Assembly: GCA_012656075.1 (NCBI GenBank)
Contig: JAAKBF010000041.1
Location: 744,001 to 808,000 of the forward strand
Source: Phytophthora hibernalis
Taxonomy: Eukaryota > Oomycota > Peronosporomycetes > Peronosporales > Peronosporaceae
Direction: 5' to 3'
DNA length: 64,000 nucleotides
Shown here: piece by piece, positions 31,419-43,229 of the stretch
Layout of the letters: the number at the start of each line of letters is the position of its first letter
Numbering within the stretch: position 1 is the stretch's first letter
Program-made: the position numbers and the translations under genes
Notes under the pieces: model-generated
What the model was told of the DNA's origin: nothing
Database searches by the model: none
The model's input: the letters and a program-made list of their open reading frames with translations, nothing else

Positions 31419-33808
31419 TGGCGAGAGGAGCGAAGTCAGCGGTACCAGAAACGCCGATGAAGTCGAGCGGAGAGCGCACCGAGGGTTCGGTGAGATCGGT
31501 TCAACACTCGCGACCCCAAGTACTTTGTAGCCGATTAACGAGCGTTCGGACAGCTTCGACGTGCGGATGGACTACTCTGAAGCCAGAGAAGAGGACGAAG
31601 ATGAATACCTGGAAGAAGCGACAGCGATGTCCGAGGTTTCGGAAGCCGCTACCGTCTCAGCAGGACGTAGCAAAGGGGTGAGTCGCTCGCGCGAAACCTA
31701 ACCGAGGAGTTGGACGAAGTGGCTGGTCCTGAACCAGCTCACGAAGACAACGAAGATGGACTCGGCGATCTCCGATCGCTGACGATGACCGAGGACGCGA
31801 GTTCTCGGTCGACCGGCAGTCGACTCCAGTTAACGGGGACACTCCGACTGCCAACAAGGTTTTGGGGAGATGCATGGAGGTGATGATGACGAAGAGCAAG
31901 TGGATGCGGGCCTTTGCGCCAAAGTCAATTCGACAAGCTGTGTGGATGGAACTCGGGGCAGAATTAGTTGTCCCAGTGGAATCGTAAAGCACCCAACAGG
32001 TGGCCGAGGACGCGGTACAACTATTCCGAGCTATGGGCTGTGAACCTCAAGCACTCCCCACCGAGGCCGACCTTCAAGGTTGGTCGATCGAAGATGCCGC
32101 GCTCTCTTTGCGCAAGTGGAAACAGAAGCTTCGGACGGTTTCGGTGTGCCTGAGCCGGGCTCCAACCGTCGGTCGAGCCTCTCACGCACGACCGAGGGGA
32201 TGGATCCATCGAGGGTCCCGCTACCGACAACTCCTGGGCGACAGCCAGAGAAGTCAGTCGGGACGGGTGTGTTCTCAGCGAAAGGGACCGCTTCGGCACA
32301 CTTTCAAGATTCGCACATGGTAACGCCTCGGTCAGCGGACCGTACCGAACGATTGGCAAAGGGATCCGAGGGTACGCGGACCGCTCCGACGGCGGGCCGA
32401 AGTACAAGTCGGACGACGGACCGACGCTTCGATACGCACGACGACTCCTCGGACGATGATTCGTTCGACGTTGAAGACCAAGGCGGCGACGTGACTGGAG
32501 AATGGGCACGCCAAATCCGTGAGCTCAGCTCGAGAGTTTCACACCGAGGCTTGAAATCGCCACGCACCTCCCGTTGGGCAACATCAAACCCTATCTCGGC
32601 CTCCGAGACAAGAGCGAGAAGTCAATGCAATGGCTCCTAGCCTTCATCTACGAGATGAAGGGAATGCACACGCCACCGAATGAATGGTGTATGGCGTTCG
32701 AGCTGAGCCTCCAAGATGGCGCCCTGCATTGGTACCGACAACTCTCGCGGAAGACAAGACGAACGTGGAAATTGTTGAGTGATGCGTTCATCAAGTACTA
32801 CTATTCCCGATTTAATCAATCGGCGAAAGCACGGTACTACTCGGCGAGGCGTGAAGAGAAGGAGCATGTCTGCGACTATCTGAATCGGCTCAATGGCTAC
32901 GCCAGGAATGCCGGGGTACAAGTTGAGCACGGCGGTCGAGAGGCCAAAGATCATGGAACATTTTCTCGATACGTGCGAAGACCGAGCCTTGGAAGAGCGT
33001 CTGTGTCACGTGCGAGTCAAGAATATTCACGACCTAGAAGACATGATAAACGATATCCTCCGACGCCGCGAGCGGAAAAAGGGACGCGAGTCCTCGGTGC
33101 GACGCCCCAAGGGCCAGGATGATAGTCGTCGCCGTGACGATGGACGCTCCGAGGATTCGCAGAACCCCTACCGGCGTGACCGAGATGATGGTGGTCGTCG
33201 GGAAGACCGGTATCGGGATGACAACCGACGTCGAGACGATCGTCCATACCGACCGAGGGTTACTATAGCTGAAACACTGACAGACATGGTCGCCGCGTTG
33301 AAGGTGGACGGCTCGGTCGACCCGCGAGGAGAACCTGCAGAGACATCGAGTGGGGGTTATGATGATAGCGAGGGTTACGACCAGGAGTACTACCCTAGCA
33401 ATGGCGACCGACGCTCGGATAGGTACTCGGACGACGAATATGCGTCGAATGAAGACGACGGTCATGTGGCTGCCGCGAATGATTCGGAGCGTCGTCACGC
33501 CGCCGAGGAACGTTCGCTCGAGCTGACAACCGCCGGCCGAGGGTTGGGAATAACCAATACCCGCACGACCGAGACAACCGAGGCCTCGGCGGACGTGATG
33601 GTCGCCGGCAATATGGCCCGCGTGCCGCCTGTGGTGGACTCACACACTCTGCACACTATTGTTTCAAGAGGTGCAAGATGTGCAAGCAAGTCCACGATGC
33701 GGGAAGATGCGATGTATTCAACGAGCTGGTGTCTCTTCTGAAGGCGAAGGTGGAGAAGAAAGACCTCTCGCCAAAACTTCAAGAATTGGTCTATGGGAGT
33801 CATTTAAA
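31419..33808 (+). pseudogene. Gypsy B gag
   Basis: It starts MARGAKSAVPETPMKSSGER at 31419. It breaks into several frames, then a long frame 32574-33122 has the gag core (GNIKPYLGLRDKSEKSMQWL, LQDGALHWYRQLSRKTRRTW). 32893-33741 overlaps in another frame with an Arg/Asp-rich region and ends in the zinc-knuckle region. The knuckle reads RAACGGLTHSAHYC, with arginine replacing the first cysteine present in element A. Confidence 0.75.
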
Positions 33809-34107
33809 CTAGGCAGCCCTCCAACTGAAACTGGGTTGGTCCCAATCGGGCTGGCTCAGTTAGCCGAACCTGCGCTGGACGCCGACTATTTGTTTGCGTG
33901 CACGGGTTCGTGCAAACGGCCTGATGACTTGAATATGGATTATGTGAAATCGACGGAAAATGGAGAAGAGAGAGGCGCAAGCCTCGGTGAGAGTGAAGTC
34001 AATGTGGAATGTGGAGAAAGCTGCTGGTACAGTTACCGAGGCTTCAATCGCAAGTATGGCTGTGACCGAGCGTGAGCCCCGAAGTCTCGACCAGACAATC
34101 AAGTTGT

Positions 34108-34474
34108 TGTCTGGTGCGAGGATGGGGTGGTGGTCGTCCCAAAGCTACGACAAGAGGAAGCGATTGCGTGCCATGGTAAACGGGCAGTGGATGACGCACG
34201 AACGAGGATTCTGCTCGACACTGGAGCGAATGTGAGCGTGATCTCAGCTTCCTATGCGAAGAGACTACGCGTGCAGGAGGTATCATACCACGGTCGCAGT
34301 CTGGAGGTTAGAGGAATCAATCCAGGGGTGATGGAGACGCGCCGCCGAGCACTCGTTAAGACCACCCTCGGGTGGGAGCGAGTGTATGAATTCGAGTTGT
34401 GGATTATGGATCATAGCGCCGGAGTCGATGCAGTCCTCGGAACGGACATCATGATACCAGCCGAGTGCGGTTAG
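34108..34474 (+). pseudogene. Gypsy B aspartic protease
   Basis: The frame 34127-34474 contains RILLDTGANVSVISASYAKR and AVLGTDIMIPAECG. The active-site DTGA and the following GTD block are intact. It ends at a stop where element A continues with LDLFYGMARLPDEVMV; the same sequence resumes in another frame at 34465, so one frameshift separates them. Confidence 0.8.
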
Positions 34475-35029
34475 ACTTGTTCCATGGTACGGCCCGGTTA
34501 CCTGATGAAGTTATGGTCCCCCTGGTGAAATCCCAGAACGCGGACGACGCTCCGGTATACGGTCTACAAGTGGCCGGTGGCCCGACCGAGGATTTATCAG
34601 TCACCGGACGAGAGTGGCGCGAGTTGAAGTTACCTCGACGACGTCCACCTCTGAACACCCACGAGGTGTGGATTCACCGGATTGGGAATCTCGTGCCGAC
34701 AGTGACGAGGTTTCAACGGGGACAACCAGCGATTATCCGACTAATGTGTCACCGAGAGTTGCTCACTGTACAAACCACGAGTCGGCGGTATTATGGGTAC
34801 CACGTGGCGATCTCCCGCAAGGGCGTGGCTACACGCGGCAACGATCGGCGAAGTACGACGAATGGCAAGTGCTGGCGTACGCTGAGTGTCGGGATGACAC
34901 GTTACTGAAGCGTGAAAGCAAACGGTACGAGCAGTGGTTAGCCGCTCAACCACAGCAGTCGAGCGGCGAGAATATCCGACGCCTCTGAAGATTCTTTCCT
35001 GACCGATAGCGCATCAAGATGGGCTTCGG

Positions 35030-36736
35030 ATGGATCGTCTACAGAGCGTTGAAGAGTGCCACACACAGCCATGTGGGTACGACCATCCGACAGTAACCGT
35101 TACTCTGGTAACCTCGGACAGGATGGCTATGGACATTGAAACCGAGGAATGTGAGGATTCAACCACGTCCGAATCCTCGGACAGGGGTGACGGCGAGGTA
35201 ATTACCGGCGAGGCACCGGAATCAGTGGTCACCGAAGATTCGGAGACACGTATGAAGTCGGTGTTTGTAGCGCTTACGACTGGCGTTTCGCTGGCGCCGC
35301 TACCGACATTGACGATTCTCGGCGGTGTGGCCGAACATGTGGCAAACGAAATCGAGTTGACCGATTACGCATATGAGCTGGCATGCCTGCCTGACCTGAC
35401 CGAAGCCTCGGAGACGGTTTTGGGTTATACAGGACCCAATGTAACGAACCCGAAGGGCACGTCCGAGCAACAACGAGCATTGATCAACGTGTTACAGAAG
35501 CATGAACAGATCATGATTTCGAGCGGAAACGCTCTGCCACCGCCAGCCTATGGTCTGGTATGCGATATCGATGTACAGGGACACCCTCCGATTAAACAGA
35601 GGGCTCGGCGTACACCGCTGAAGCACCTGAAGAAGTTATACTAGTTACTGAAAGGCTTGTTGAAAGCTCGGTTGGTGGCGTTCTCGGACAACCCTTGGCC
35701 ATCCCCGATTGTGATCGTGCTGAAGAAGAACGGCGTTGATATTCGCCTGTGCATTGATTACAAGATGGTGAATCCAATCACCACGATCATGGAGTACGCC
35801 ATGCTGCTGGTCGACGATTTGTTAACGGACCTAGAAGCCTACCTGTGGTTCTGCTCTTTAGATGCAGCTAGCGGATTTTGGGCAATAATGATGACGATGA
35901 GAGCTCAGAAAATCTCGGCCTTCGTTTGTGCACTCGGCCACTTCGAGTGGCTGCGTATGCCGTTTGGCCTGAAGAACGCACCGATGATATACCAACTAAT
36001 GATCGACAATGCTCTATGGGGGTTCGTTCAGCCCAAGGGTGGTTGGAACCAGTTCTCTGAGTTGATGCGGTTCACTGAGGCAGCCGCTGAAGCTGTGAGA
36101 ACAGGGGTGACCGACGGTTCTGCACAACTGTCCGAGGTTTCGACAGCTTTTACGACCAAGTTTGAGGCTGACCGCGAATCCTCGGTGACGCTCGACGCGG
36201 TGACCCAACTGGTGAACAGTCCTGTAGCGGATATGTTCTCCACCGGGGAAGCAGATGAATCCTCGTTGGTGCCAGTGTTCGATCGGCGGTCGTTCGTGGA
36301 CGATATTTGTTTCGGCTCCGAGACGTTTGACTCTTGTCTCGCCACCCTAGACCGCCTGCTCCAACGGTTTGGTGAGTGTCGAATAGGTGTGAGTTTCACG
36401 AAGAGCATTTTTGTACAAGGCCGAGTGGATTCTCTGTCGCATGAAGTGTCCGTCGACGGGATTCGGGCCGATCCGAAGAAGTTGAATATAGTGACGGAGC
36501 TGCCGTTCCTGTCATTGAAGAAAGGCATGCAGTCATTCCTCGGTGCGTTGAACTGTTACAGCAGATTCATACAAGACTTTGCAGTCTACGGGGCTACCCT
36601 GTACCAACTCAAAGAGGAGGACTTTACACCAGCAGGGAACCCCTCCGCGGCTCACCGAAGTTTCGCGGTACTACAGCAAAGGTTGCAGACGCGCCGATAC
36701 TACGGCACTTCGACCGATCCAAAGAGGTGCACGTGA
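35030..36736 (+). pseudogene. Gypsy B reverse transcriptase
   Basis: 35030-35644 gives the region before RT and its start (VCDIDVQGHPPIKQRARRTP). After one stop at 35641, the frame 35657-36736 gives the palm (SPIVIVLKKNGVDIRLCIDY, HFEWLRMPFGLKNAPMIYQL) and SFVDDICFGS with both catalytic aspartates. About 100 residues with a Ser/Thr/Glu-rich character lie between FGLKNAP and FVDD, as in element A. It ends in the connection region (KKGMQSFLGALNCYSRFIQD), where a frameshift follows. Confidence 0.8.
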
Positions 36737-37119
36737 CGTTATTTGCTAACGAGTGGGCTCTGAGTTCCACTCTGATGCAGTATCATGACGACAAGTCACA
36801 CCCGGTGCGGTTCTGCGGTCGTGTACTGAAGGACGCAGAGATGAATTACCACCCGGCCGAGAAGGAGGTGTTGGCCTTGTTGTTACTGTTGAAAGTGTGT
36901 TACACCCAGCTGGTCGGACGGACTATCCATGTCTACACTCGGTTCTCGACACTTGAGTGGGTGCATAAGTTGAAGACATTGTTCGGTCGTACGACCCACT
37001 TCGCGGTCATGTTGTCCCCGAGGCATCTGAAGGTCTACCGAGTCAAGGAACGCGATTGTTCTTTGCCCAACTACTACAGGCTGGGCTTACCAGCTCTGTT
37101 GAACTTGACGAATCGTTAG
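36727..37119 (+). pseudogene. Gypsy B first RNase H domain
   Basis: The frame begins MHVTLFANEWALSSTLMQYH and contains RFCGRVLKDAEMNYHPAEKE with a following leucine run, matching the first RNase H of element A. It then shifts frame near 37060-37119. Confidence 0.75.
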
Positions 37120-37129
37120 CCCCGGTGAC

Positions 37130-37760
37130 ACCACCGTCTCGAGGATCGCCGACTGCTCGAATGGATCCACACTTGCTTTACGCAAGCCTACCGAGGACTT
37201 ACAATGGCGTGGTGATATCCTTTGATGGCTCCGCCAACACGGAGAAGAATGGCGGGTATGGTAGTTTCTCATGGATATTATGGAAATTACCAGAATGGAC
37301 GGTAGTGACGGCTGCGAGTGCTTATCTCGAGACCACCACAGTAAATCTCGCTGAGTACGCCGACATGAACCATTGTGCGCTGGAGCACGACACCGAGGAT
37401 TTAATTGTGGTGGGAGACTCGAGACTCGCAATCCAGCAGTCCCTAGGGGTGATGGCCTGCCGGAAGGAAACTCTGATGGCCCAACTCAACCACCACCGAG
37501 AACTCACAGCCAAGCCTCGGTCGGTGAAATACCTCCATGTGATCCGAGAGTTCAATGCAGCCGCAGATTCGTTAGCTACGGAGGCTCTCAACAGCAAACA
37601 GTCCAGCGTGGTTTCAGCCGAAACCAGAAAAACAGAGTTAATCGAGCTCAACCCAATCGACGAAGTCATCTACGAGCCTTCGCCGGAGGCCGACACGCCA
37701 ACACTCGGCGAAGCGGCCACCGACACGCCAACACTCGGCGAAGCGGCCACCGACGAGAGA
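37130..37760 (+). pseudogene. Gypsy B second RNase H
   Basis: Within the open frame 37056-37934: SFDGSANTEKNGGYGSFSWI (first Asp), TVNLAEYADMNHCAL (Glu), DLIVVGDSRLAIQQSLGVMA (Asp) and FNAAADSLATEALNSKQ (final acidic region). All acidic positions of an RNase H fold are present, better preserved than in element A. It lies between the usual RNase H and integrase. A 30 bp direct tandem duplication follows at 37691-37750. Confidence 0.7.
37691..37750 (+). repeat. Two-copy 30 bp in-frame tandem repeat
   Basis: GACACGCCAACACTCGGCGAAGCGGCCACC occurs twice in a row, encoding DTPTLGEAAT twice in the linker after the second RNase H. Both copies are identical, so it is a recent slippage or duplication. 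Confidence 0.85.
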
Positions 37761-38186
37761 GCGTCGATCAACTTAGCCCGGACCCGTATGACCCGCGAAG
37801 CACCCCGTAACAAATCTTTTCGATTTTGTGAGGGAAGTGCCGGATTACATAACCTTCACGACCCGTCGACAAGCGAGAGCACAGAAGAAGCGTGTCCGGT
37901 TTTCGAACGAGCCCTCGGTGGTGGGTCAGGATGACACAACAAGACGAGACGAAGCAGATGAGGTAGCCTCAGAGACTCATAACGAAGCGGAAACCGAGTT
38001 ACCAACGATCGAGGCAAGCATCAGAACACCAAATGCAAACATGTCGACCCGATAACCATTTAAGAAGAACGAAGACGAAGGATCTCTGCTGCCCAGGACG
38101 AGGAGCGGGGGAGGGCAAACCTCAAGGCCGTTCTCCGAGGCGAGGAAGCTAGCCTGAGTTACAGTACAGCGAGAGATGCATGGAAA

Positions 38187-38471
38187 ATGGCCGACAAGTT
38201 TATGCTAAGCGAGGACGGTGTGCTGTATATTATTGGAGCGAACCGTCGGTGGACTAACGAAAACCAAGAGGAGACCAAGATGCGACTGGTGATGCCCACA
38301 ACGATGATTCAGGAAGTATTACAGAGCTGCTATGACTCGTTGGAATGTGGTCACCAAGGTATCGGTCGGACATACCACCGAGCGAAAATGGATTATTATT
38401 GGATCGGACTGTACGCAGACGTTGAGCGACATGTGCGGTCCTGCCCAGACTGCAGCCCACGTGTGGCGTAA
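38187..38471 (+). pseudogene. Gypsy B integrase zinc-binding domain, truncated
   Basis: The frame reads HQGIGRTYHRAKMDYYWIGL and HVRSCPDC, an H2C2 zinc finger, then departs from the element A sequence after CPDC at about 38458. The core DDE domain is absent. The junction is with LINE sequence of opposite orientation. Confidence 0.75.
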
Positions 38472-40063
38472 CTGCTGTCCGTTCATCTTGTCCAACTCAA
38501 AGACATGATGGCGATCTTCCAGCTGATGATGAACTGTCACTATCGCTGGGTCCTGCTTGCTCCGTATTAGCTCAGGATAGGAAGCGAAGACATTGAGGCA
38601 CAGCTGGCGAAACAAAGTTGCTGTCGTCCCCACGCCCGTGTGCACGTCCTGTGTCGGTGTGAATAGTATCCATCTATCCGCGGCCATCCCCACACTCATC
38701 AGGTTCTGCAGTCTGCTCATTTTGCTGCGACGAATCACTGTCCGATAGTTCTTCTATTTGGTGCGGTAGCCCGTATCGTTCCACAGTCCAATCGTCTTTA
38801 GCGGTATTACTTCAGCGTCCGCATGTACAAACTCGCCGCAGAGCCCCCGCTCCTCATTAGTCGTTCTCATCTTATTTCGCAAAGTACCCGTGCACTGTAT
38901 TTCCAAACCGCGTCTAGTCCACCGCGTGCGGAGCCCATGTCGTGGCCGCATTACCTCCCGGATGGCTTGCGCTCCGTGCTACGCATCTGATGCGTTCGGA
39001 GCCCGATCCGCCAGCCATGCTTCCACCCATGGACGCGCTGTTTTCCATGCAGTATGTTCAATGCCGTACTTCGGCTCAACGCAAACCTCCACATGCAGTA
39101 CCGACTCCCGTTGTAGGATTTCGCCAACCCGTCGTTTCTGCTCATCTTCCGAGAGCCTCCATGCTGCCACCATCGCGGCACTCATGGCCATGCACTCGTG
39201 CCATGAGTTCCGTCGCAATGTTGGGGGTGTCGATACCTCCTTCCTTCGCCTTCTGTTCCGCTAGCACATGTTTCATCCAGCCGTTCGGTGGCGATGTCGG
39301 CAGCGCGAAGCAAGCTTTCCATACAATACAAAATGTCTTATCCTCCAGTCTGCTTCCTTGACTTGCTCTTCAGAAGCATGCCGTACCACATACATGAGTT
39401 TGGGGACTATGATCGCCGACGCAATCAGTGCCTGTTACGCAACGGTGTTGGTTTTCATTTCTGCGAGCGCCAGACGCACTGAGAGCGCCGCAAACGCCTT
39501 CCGCCACGCCGTCTCTGAAGTGTCTCCTGTTCCAGCAACAAGGCCTAAGTAGCGTAGTTCTTGAGCTGCCTCCACCGCTGGTATCTCTTGCAACCATTGC
39601 GGCAGCGTGGTCTCAGTGGCTGATCTGCTGGTCTGTGCTGTGGCATCGCAATTGATGTCCCTAGGCTAATCGCCGAGGACTTGGCTACGTTCAGACGCAA
39701 TCCAGAGACCACCGAGAAGCGGCCAAATGCGGCAATCGCCTTCTGCATTCGCTTGTTGGCTATGTAGATAGCGGTGTCGTCCGCATATCCCGCCACCTTC
39801 AACTGCTTTTCGGGTCGTTTTCTGTCCAATGCTATTCCTGTGAGCTGTGGGGAAGTCTCGATTTCACCATACAGGAGGTCGACCGCTAGTATGAACAGGA
39901 GTGCGGGCATCCTTGTCTGATCCCGCTGGTCACTTGCACTGGCCTTGATAGCTGGCCATTGGCAAGCACTGCAAGTTGTCACTCCGATTGGGCGGGTTGG
40001 TTGGGGATCACAGCAAAGTAAAAGCTGACCCACCACAGAGAACAATCTCCAGCTGCAGCGCAA
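38459..40063 (-). pseudogene. LINE ORF2 reverse transcriptase C-terminal half
   Basis: On the minus strand 39545-40063 reads LLFILAVDLLYGEIETSPQL and LKVAGYADDTAIYIANKRMQ, with an intact YADD box, then GRFSVVSGLRLNVAKSSAIS. Downstream frames continue as the thumb and post-RT region (ALAEMKTNTVAQQALIASAI near 39440; ADRWILFTPTQDVHTGVGTT near 38670; VHHQLEDRHHVFELDKMNGQ near 38500). It ends abruptly at 38459 against Gypsy B. Both ends are missing: the 5' part of ORF2 beyond 40063 and the 3' part, so it is a fragment. Confidence 0.75.
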
Positions 40064-40122
40064 GCGGGCGCTGTAGATAACAACAATCTCCAGCTGCAGC
40101 GCAAGCGGGCCCTGTAGCTAAC
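40041..40122. repeat. Two-copy 41 bp tandem repeat
   Basis: AACAATCTCCAGCTGCAGCGCAAGCGGG with a following CGCTGTAGATAAC starts at 40041 and again at 40082 with few differences. It lies at the upstream edge of the LINE fragment. Confidence 0.8.
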
Positions 40123-41290
40123 AACAACGATGGCGCAGCTACGTCGACTGCGTGAGCTTTTAGGCCCAGGAGCGCGTGTTCACGACTGTCCCAGGGTTCA
40201 CGGACTACGTAAAGCGGCTCGGGTCATCGCGTGATAGCACATGTGCCATACGCATGTGCTTTTTTCGTGGCAGCAACTTCACGACAGGGGAGTTTCCACA
40301 TTGCTAACCACACGGTTGCAAATGCGGCACATTAAGCCCACGTTGCTGACGGTAGATTAATACAGCGGAACGCATCTTGAATTTTTTGATGCCGAATCGG
40401 CAAGCGTGTTCGACGAAGGGCGGAGCATACTCACGGGGATGCCCTTTAAACCAGGCCAGAAGCGTGATATGTAGGTTGACAGTATGGGAGCGAGCAACCT
40501 TACGTATTTTACGCTAGGTACACAGTACTACGCACACATCTAGATTATTGTGAACTGACACCCATGTCCTGCAACGACCGACAGGCGTCGTGTACGAAAT
40601 CTGGCATGTCTTCAACTTGAATCTCTACAACAACAACATGTCGCAAGGATCCGTGACGCGAGTTTGCGCCGAAGGACGGATCGAAGTGGAGCCATCTTGC
40701 GGAGGCAAGGATGTATCACCGCAGACAGACAAGGCATCTACAACTGCTTCTGCTGCTTCTACCGCTGACGAAGCTACATAAGAAGCAACCACAATCCCAG
40801 TCCCTACAACCGTTCCTCATGGTGACTCAGATGCCGCATCACTTATGACGCCAAAAGCAGCCGACTATGCAGCGTCAAAGCGCAAGTATGCAGACGGATC
40901 GTTTCAGAAGGTGACGTTCAAACCGTCAGCACAAAAAACAGCGCACCGTCAAGTAAGTTTAACTGCGCCACACTGACTATATTCAGGCTTCGAGTACCAT
41001 ACCTGCACGGTGATTGAGAAAGGAGCAGCAATCGTTGAACAAGCAACCAGCCGGTGAGTCGACGAACAAGACCGTGTATGTCTGTATAACTTCGGTTAAG
41101 AAGGAATTAGTAGCGCCTAAAACAAGAACGTGATGCATGACCAGCAAAACATCCGAAGTCAACATATGCTAATGACTGCAATCTGAACGTGGTATTTACT
41201 TGCTCACTAAAATTATGTAGCTAATGTAGCTGACAACCTTGACCGACATCCGCAGATGCAGATCGATGATCTCTTTGTAAGCGTAGACAG
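40123..41290. other. No confident gene; short plus-strand ORF of unknown function
   Basis: A plus-strand frame at 40590-40781 (63 codons, MYEIWHVFNLNLYNNNMSQG, then Ser/Thr/Ala-rich) may be followed by related frames to about 41000, including AADYAASKRKYADGSFQKVT. I do not recognise a family. The rest of the stretch is without coding signals. Confidence 0.3.
40236..40265 (+). repeat. Hairpin followed by a T run
   Basis: AGCACATG (40236-40243) pairs with CATGTGCT (40253-40260) around a 9-base loop, followed by five more T. It looks like an intrinsic terminator but, in a eukaryotic genome, may only be a helper end of a mobile element (Helitron 3' ends carry a short hairpin before CTRR; none is obvious here). 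Confidence 0.4.
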
Positions 41291-41296
41291 CTAAAA

Positions 41297-42049
41297 TCAG
41301 CTGGTCAACGATCTGCTGCAGAAGCAAGCGGCACACAAGCAGTTAAACCACACATGAAGCCCGTACGAAAGCGTCAGCGCACTTTCTGGCGACAAAAACT
41401 CGCAAGTCACGACAGCCACCTTCCGCGCACACCGGTTTGTCATCACTTCGAAGCGGAAGTTCGCTACACATGAATAATTCATGAACTTGCACAGACTGCC
41501 TCATCGACTCGTGTCAACGTAGACGCGCTGGCCACTTGTTCTAGGTTCTGCAAACTCGAATCCAAACCCGGTTCGCACCATCTCACGTGTAACGTCAGCG
41601 TCACGCCGCAAGACGCCGCAATACTGGCCAACACGAACATCGGGAGGCAGTACGCAACACCAAGTCCCATTCGGGTTGCAATAAATCCCAAGCACAAGTT
41701 CCTGACAGCGGTTCCCGCAGTCGATACCGACGCCACAGTTCGCCCAATTGCAAAATATGTCTGCGCTGGCGTTTACGCAGAGGCCACGCGAACACCCGGC
41801 GATACAGGAGCACTGGTCGACGTCGCCCGTCAAGTCGCGGAAGGCAACACCACTCGGATTCAAGCTCACGTCAAGTCGCTGAATGCCAGCTGGCCGTGTC
41901 ACGCATTGTGCTCCACGCTGATGGTCATCGTCGAGCAGTGGCAGAGGAAGGACTGCTGACGGATGCAGTAACTCCGTGATGTACTGTTGCCGAAAGCGAC
42001 CCATTGCTGTGAGTTCAAAACCACTTGCTGTGAGTTCAAAGCCACTCAA
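41297..42049 (-). pseudogene. SET-domain (histone-lysine methyltransferase-like) gene fragment
   Basis: The minus-strand frame 41501-42049 has a Cys-rich pre-SET/AWS-like segment (CSCIAGCSRGLCVNASADIF, CNWANCGVGIDCGNRCQELV) followed by VGQYCGVLRRDADVTREMVR and GFGFEFAEPRTSGQRVYVD, the early SET core. 41297-41482 continues in another frame with FMNYSCVANFRFEV (canonical RFxNHSCxPN, here His changed to Tyr), LTLSYGLHVWFNCLCAACFC (YGxxxWFxCxC post-SET). It would methylate lysine using S-adenosylmethionine. A frameshift near 41490 and the NHSC change argue for decay. Related SET proteins recur in oomycete repeat regions (from memory). Confidence 0.65.
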
Positions 42050-42179
42050 ATGACGGTGAAGAAGCAGCGACCATGCGTCTCGAGCGACACGGCGTTTTGG
42101 AAAAGCAGAGAAAATCTACGTATCGTGAAATACAAGAGTTCGTTGCTTCAAACACAATTCTTCGTTGCCGAACACGTAG

Positions 42180-42310
42180 TGTTAGACAGACTAGGTTACT
42201 CGCGCGGGCAAGAACCATGTCGGCCGCCCGAAGGAACTGGTTGCGTGCACGACGATGCACATGCCGAGTACCGCGGAAATGAAGCGCACAATTAATCCCC
42301 TTTCCACGGT
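42180..42310 (+). pseudogene. Short duplicate of the Helitron N-terminal domain
   Basis: A plus-strand reading gives RPKELVACTTMHMPSTAEMK, matching HPKDLVACTTMQ-type sequence at 45440-45510 in the larger Helitron piece. Only about 110-130 bases are shared. It lies just upstream of the SET fragment, on the opposite strand. Confidence 0.55.
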
Positions 42311-43229
42311 ACTTCGTAACATACTGAGACCAATATTGCGAGCTGCGGTCTGCACGCATCCTGATTGTCACGACAGGCACGCCTGCTCGTTGTGCACTGA
42401 CACCAGCAATGTATCTTTCGCACGGACACGGGATGCGGTTCGCAGGCAGGGTGAAATCGTGGAACATCCGGTCCATCCAAGAATGAGAAAGCGCGCGTTC
42501 ACGTCGGCGTCGGCATCGGGGATGCCGTCAACCAGGATACGCAGGTCAGCTGCGCGTGCGGCCTGTGTTGGTGCGAGCACTGCATCGCCACGTAAGTGTT
42601 GCTCTTGCTCGGAGATTCAAGCACCTGCGCTGTCCCACGCGGCCTGCCCGACGATCGGTTCGCCGCGCTGGGCCTCCATGTCCAGAATATGGGGCTCGTG
42701 GGCCTGCAGCAAGGCCGCGTCGGACACCACGCCCGACAATCACGTAGCTCGGTGTCCGTCACCGCGCTCAAGCCACGATCAGGATGTCTGCGACGTTGCA
42801 CAGTGGACGTGATGCAAACTCGGTCAGGGCGAAGCTTGCCGAGATCGAAAACAGCCAGCTGGTTGGCACGACGGAGTAGTGAACCTCGCGGCGAACATCT
42901 GCATCCATTGCTTCAATGGTGTGGGGTAGCCGACGGTCTCGATGGCCCTTCCGACGTGTCTTGCGGTGCCGATCTGAATCAACGGAGCGAATGATTCAAG
43001 TGCAACTTCGGCAATCGTGCCGCAAAGGCCTGCATATCCGATGAGTGTAGCGGGCTCTGTTGCAGTTCGCAGTCCCTCTGGCGACGCTGGCGTTGTTACC
43101 GCTACACTCATTGGATGTGCTAGGAACGTGGTGGTGGAAGTGGGCGCCGCTGCAGCGAATACTGCTTCGTCCACCGTGAGATCGCTTGACGATTGCGGTG
43201 ACTCCAAGTTAAACACACTTGATGTACCG
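42311..43229. other. No recognisable gene
   Basis: GC-rich sequence with long overlapping frames on both strands (such as 42824-43324 minus and 42255-42812 plus), but none with a family motif I can name. A minus-strand frame 42368-42580 (LRILVDGIPDADADVNARFL) could be part of the SET gene upstream region. Not assigned. Confidence 0.3.

Larger units (their letters stand above)
31419..38458 (+). mobile_element. Ty3/Gypsy element B (same family as A), truncated in integrase
   Basis: Plus-strand copy of the element A family: gag, protease, reverse transcriptase with intact FVDD, RNase H, second RNase H and the zinc-binding start of integrase. The sequence stops being Gypsy at 38458, immediately after HVRSCPDC, where it meets a LINE in the opposite orientation. 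The integrase core, chromodomain and 3' LTR are missing. Frameshifts are fewer than in element A, so B is younger or less decayed. Confidence 0.8.

Noticed and set aside
40236..40265. Bacterial-type intrinsic terminator indicating bacterial DNA or transfer
   Set aside because: No bacterial gene lies near, and surrounding sequence is LINE and Helitron; a short hairpin with T run can occur by chance.
42255..42812. 185-codon plus-strand frame
   Set aside because: No motif, and it overlaps equally long minus-strand frames; its start reads into the Helitron duplicate, and the rest looks like GC-driven chance frame.
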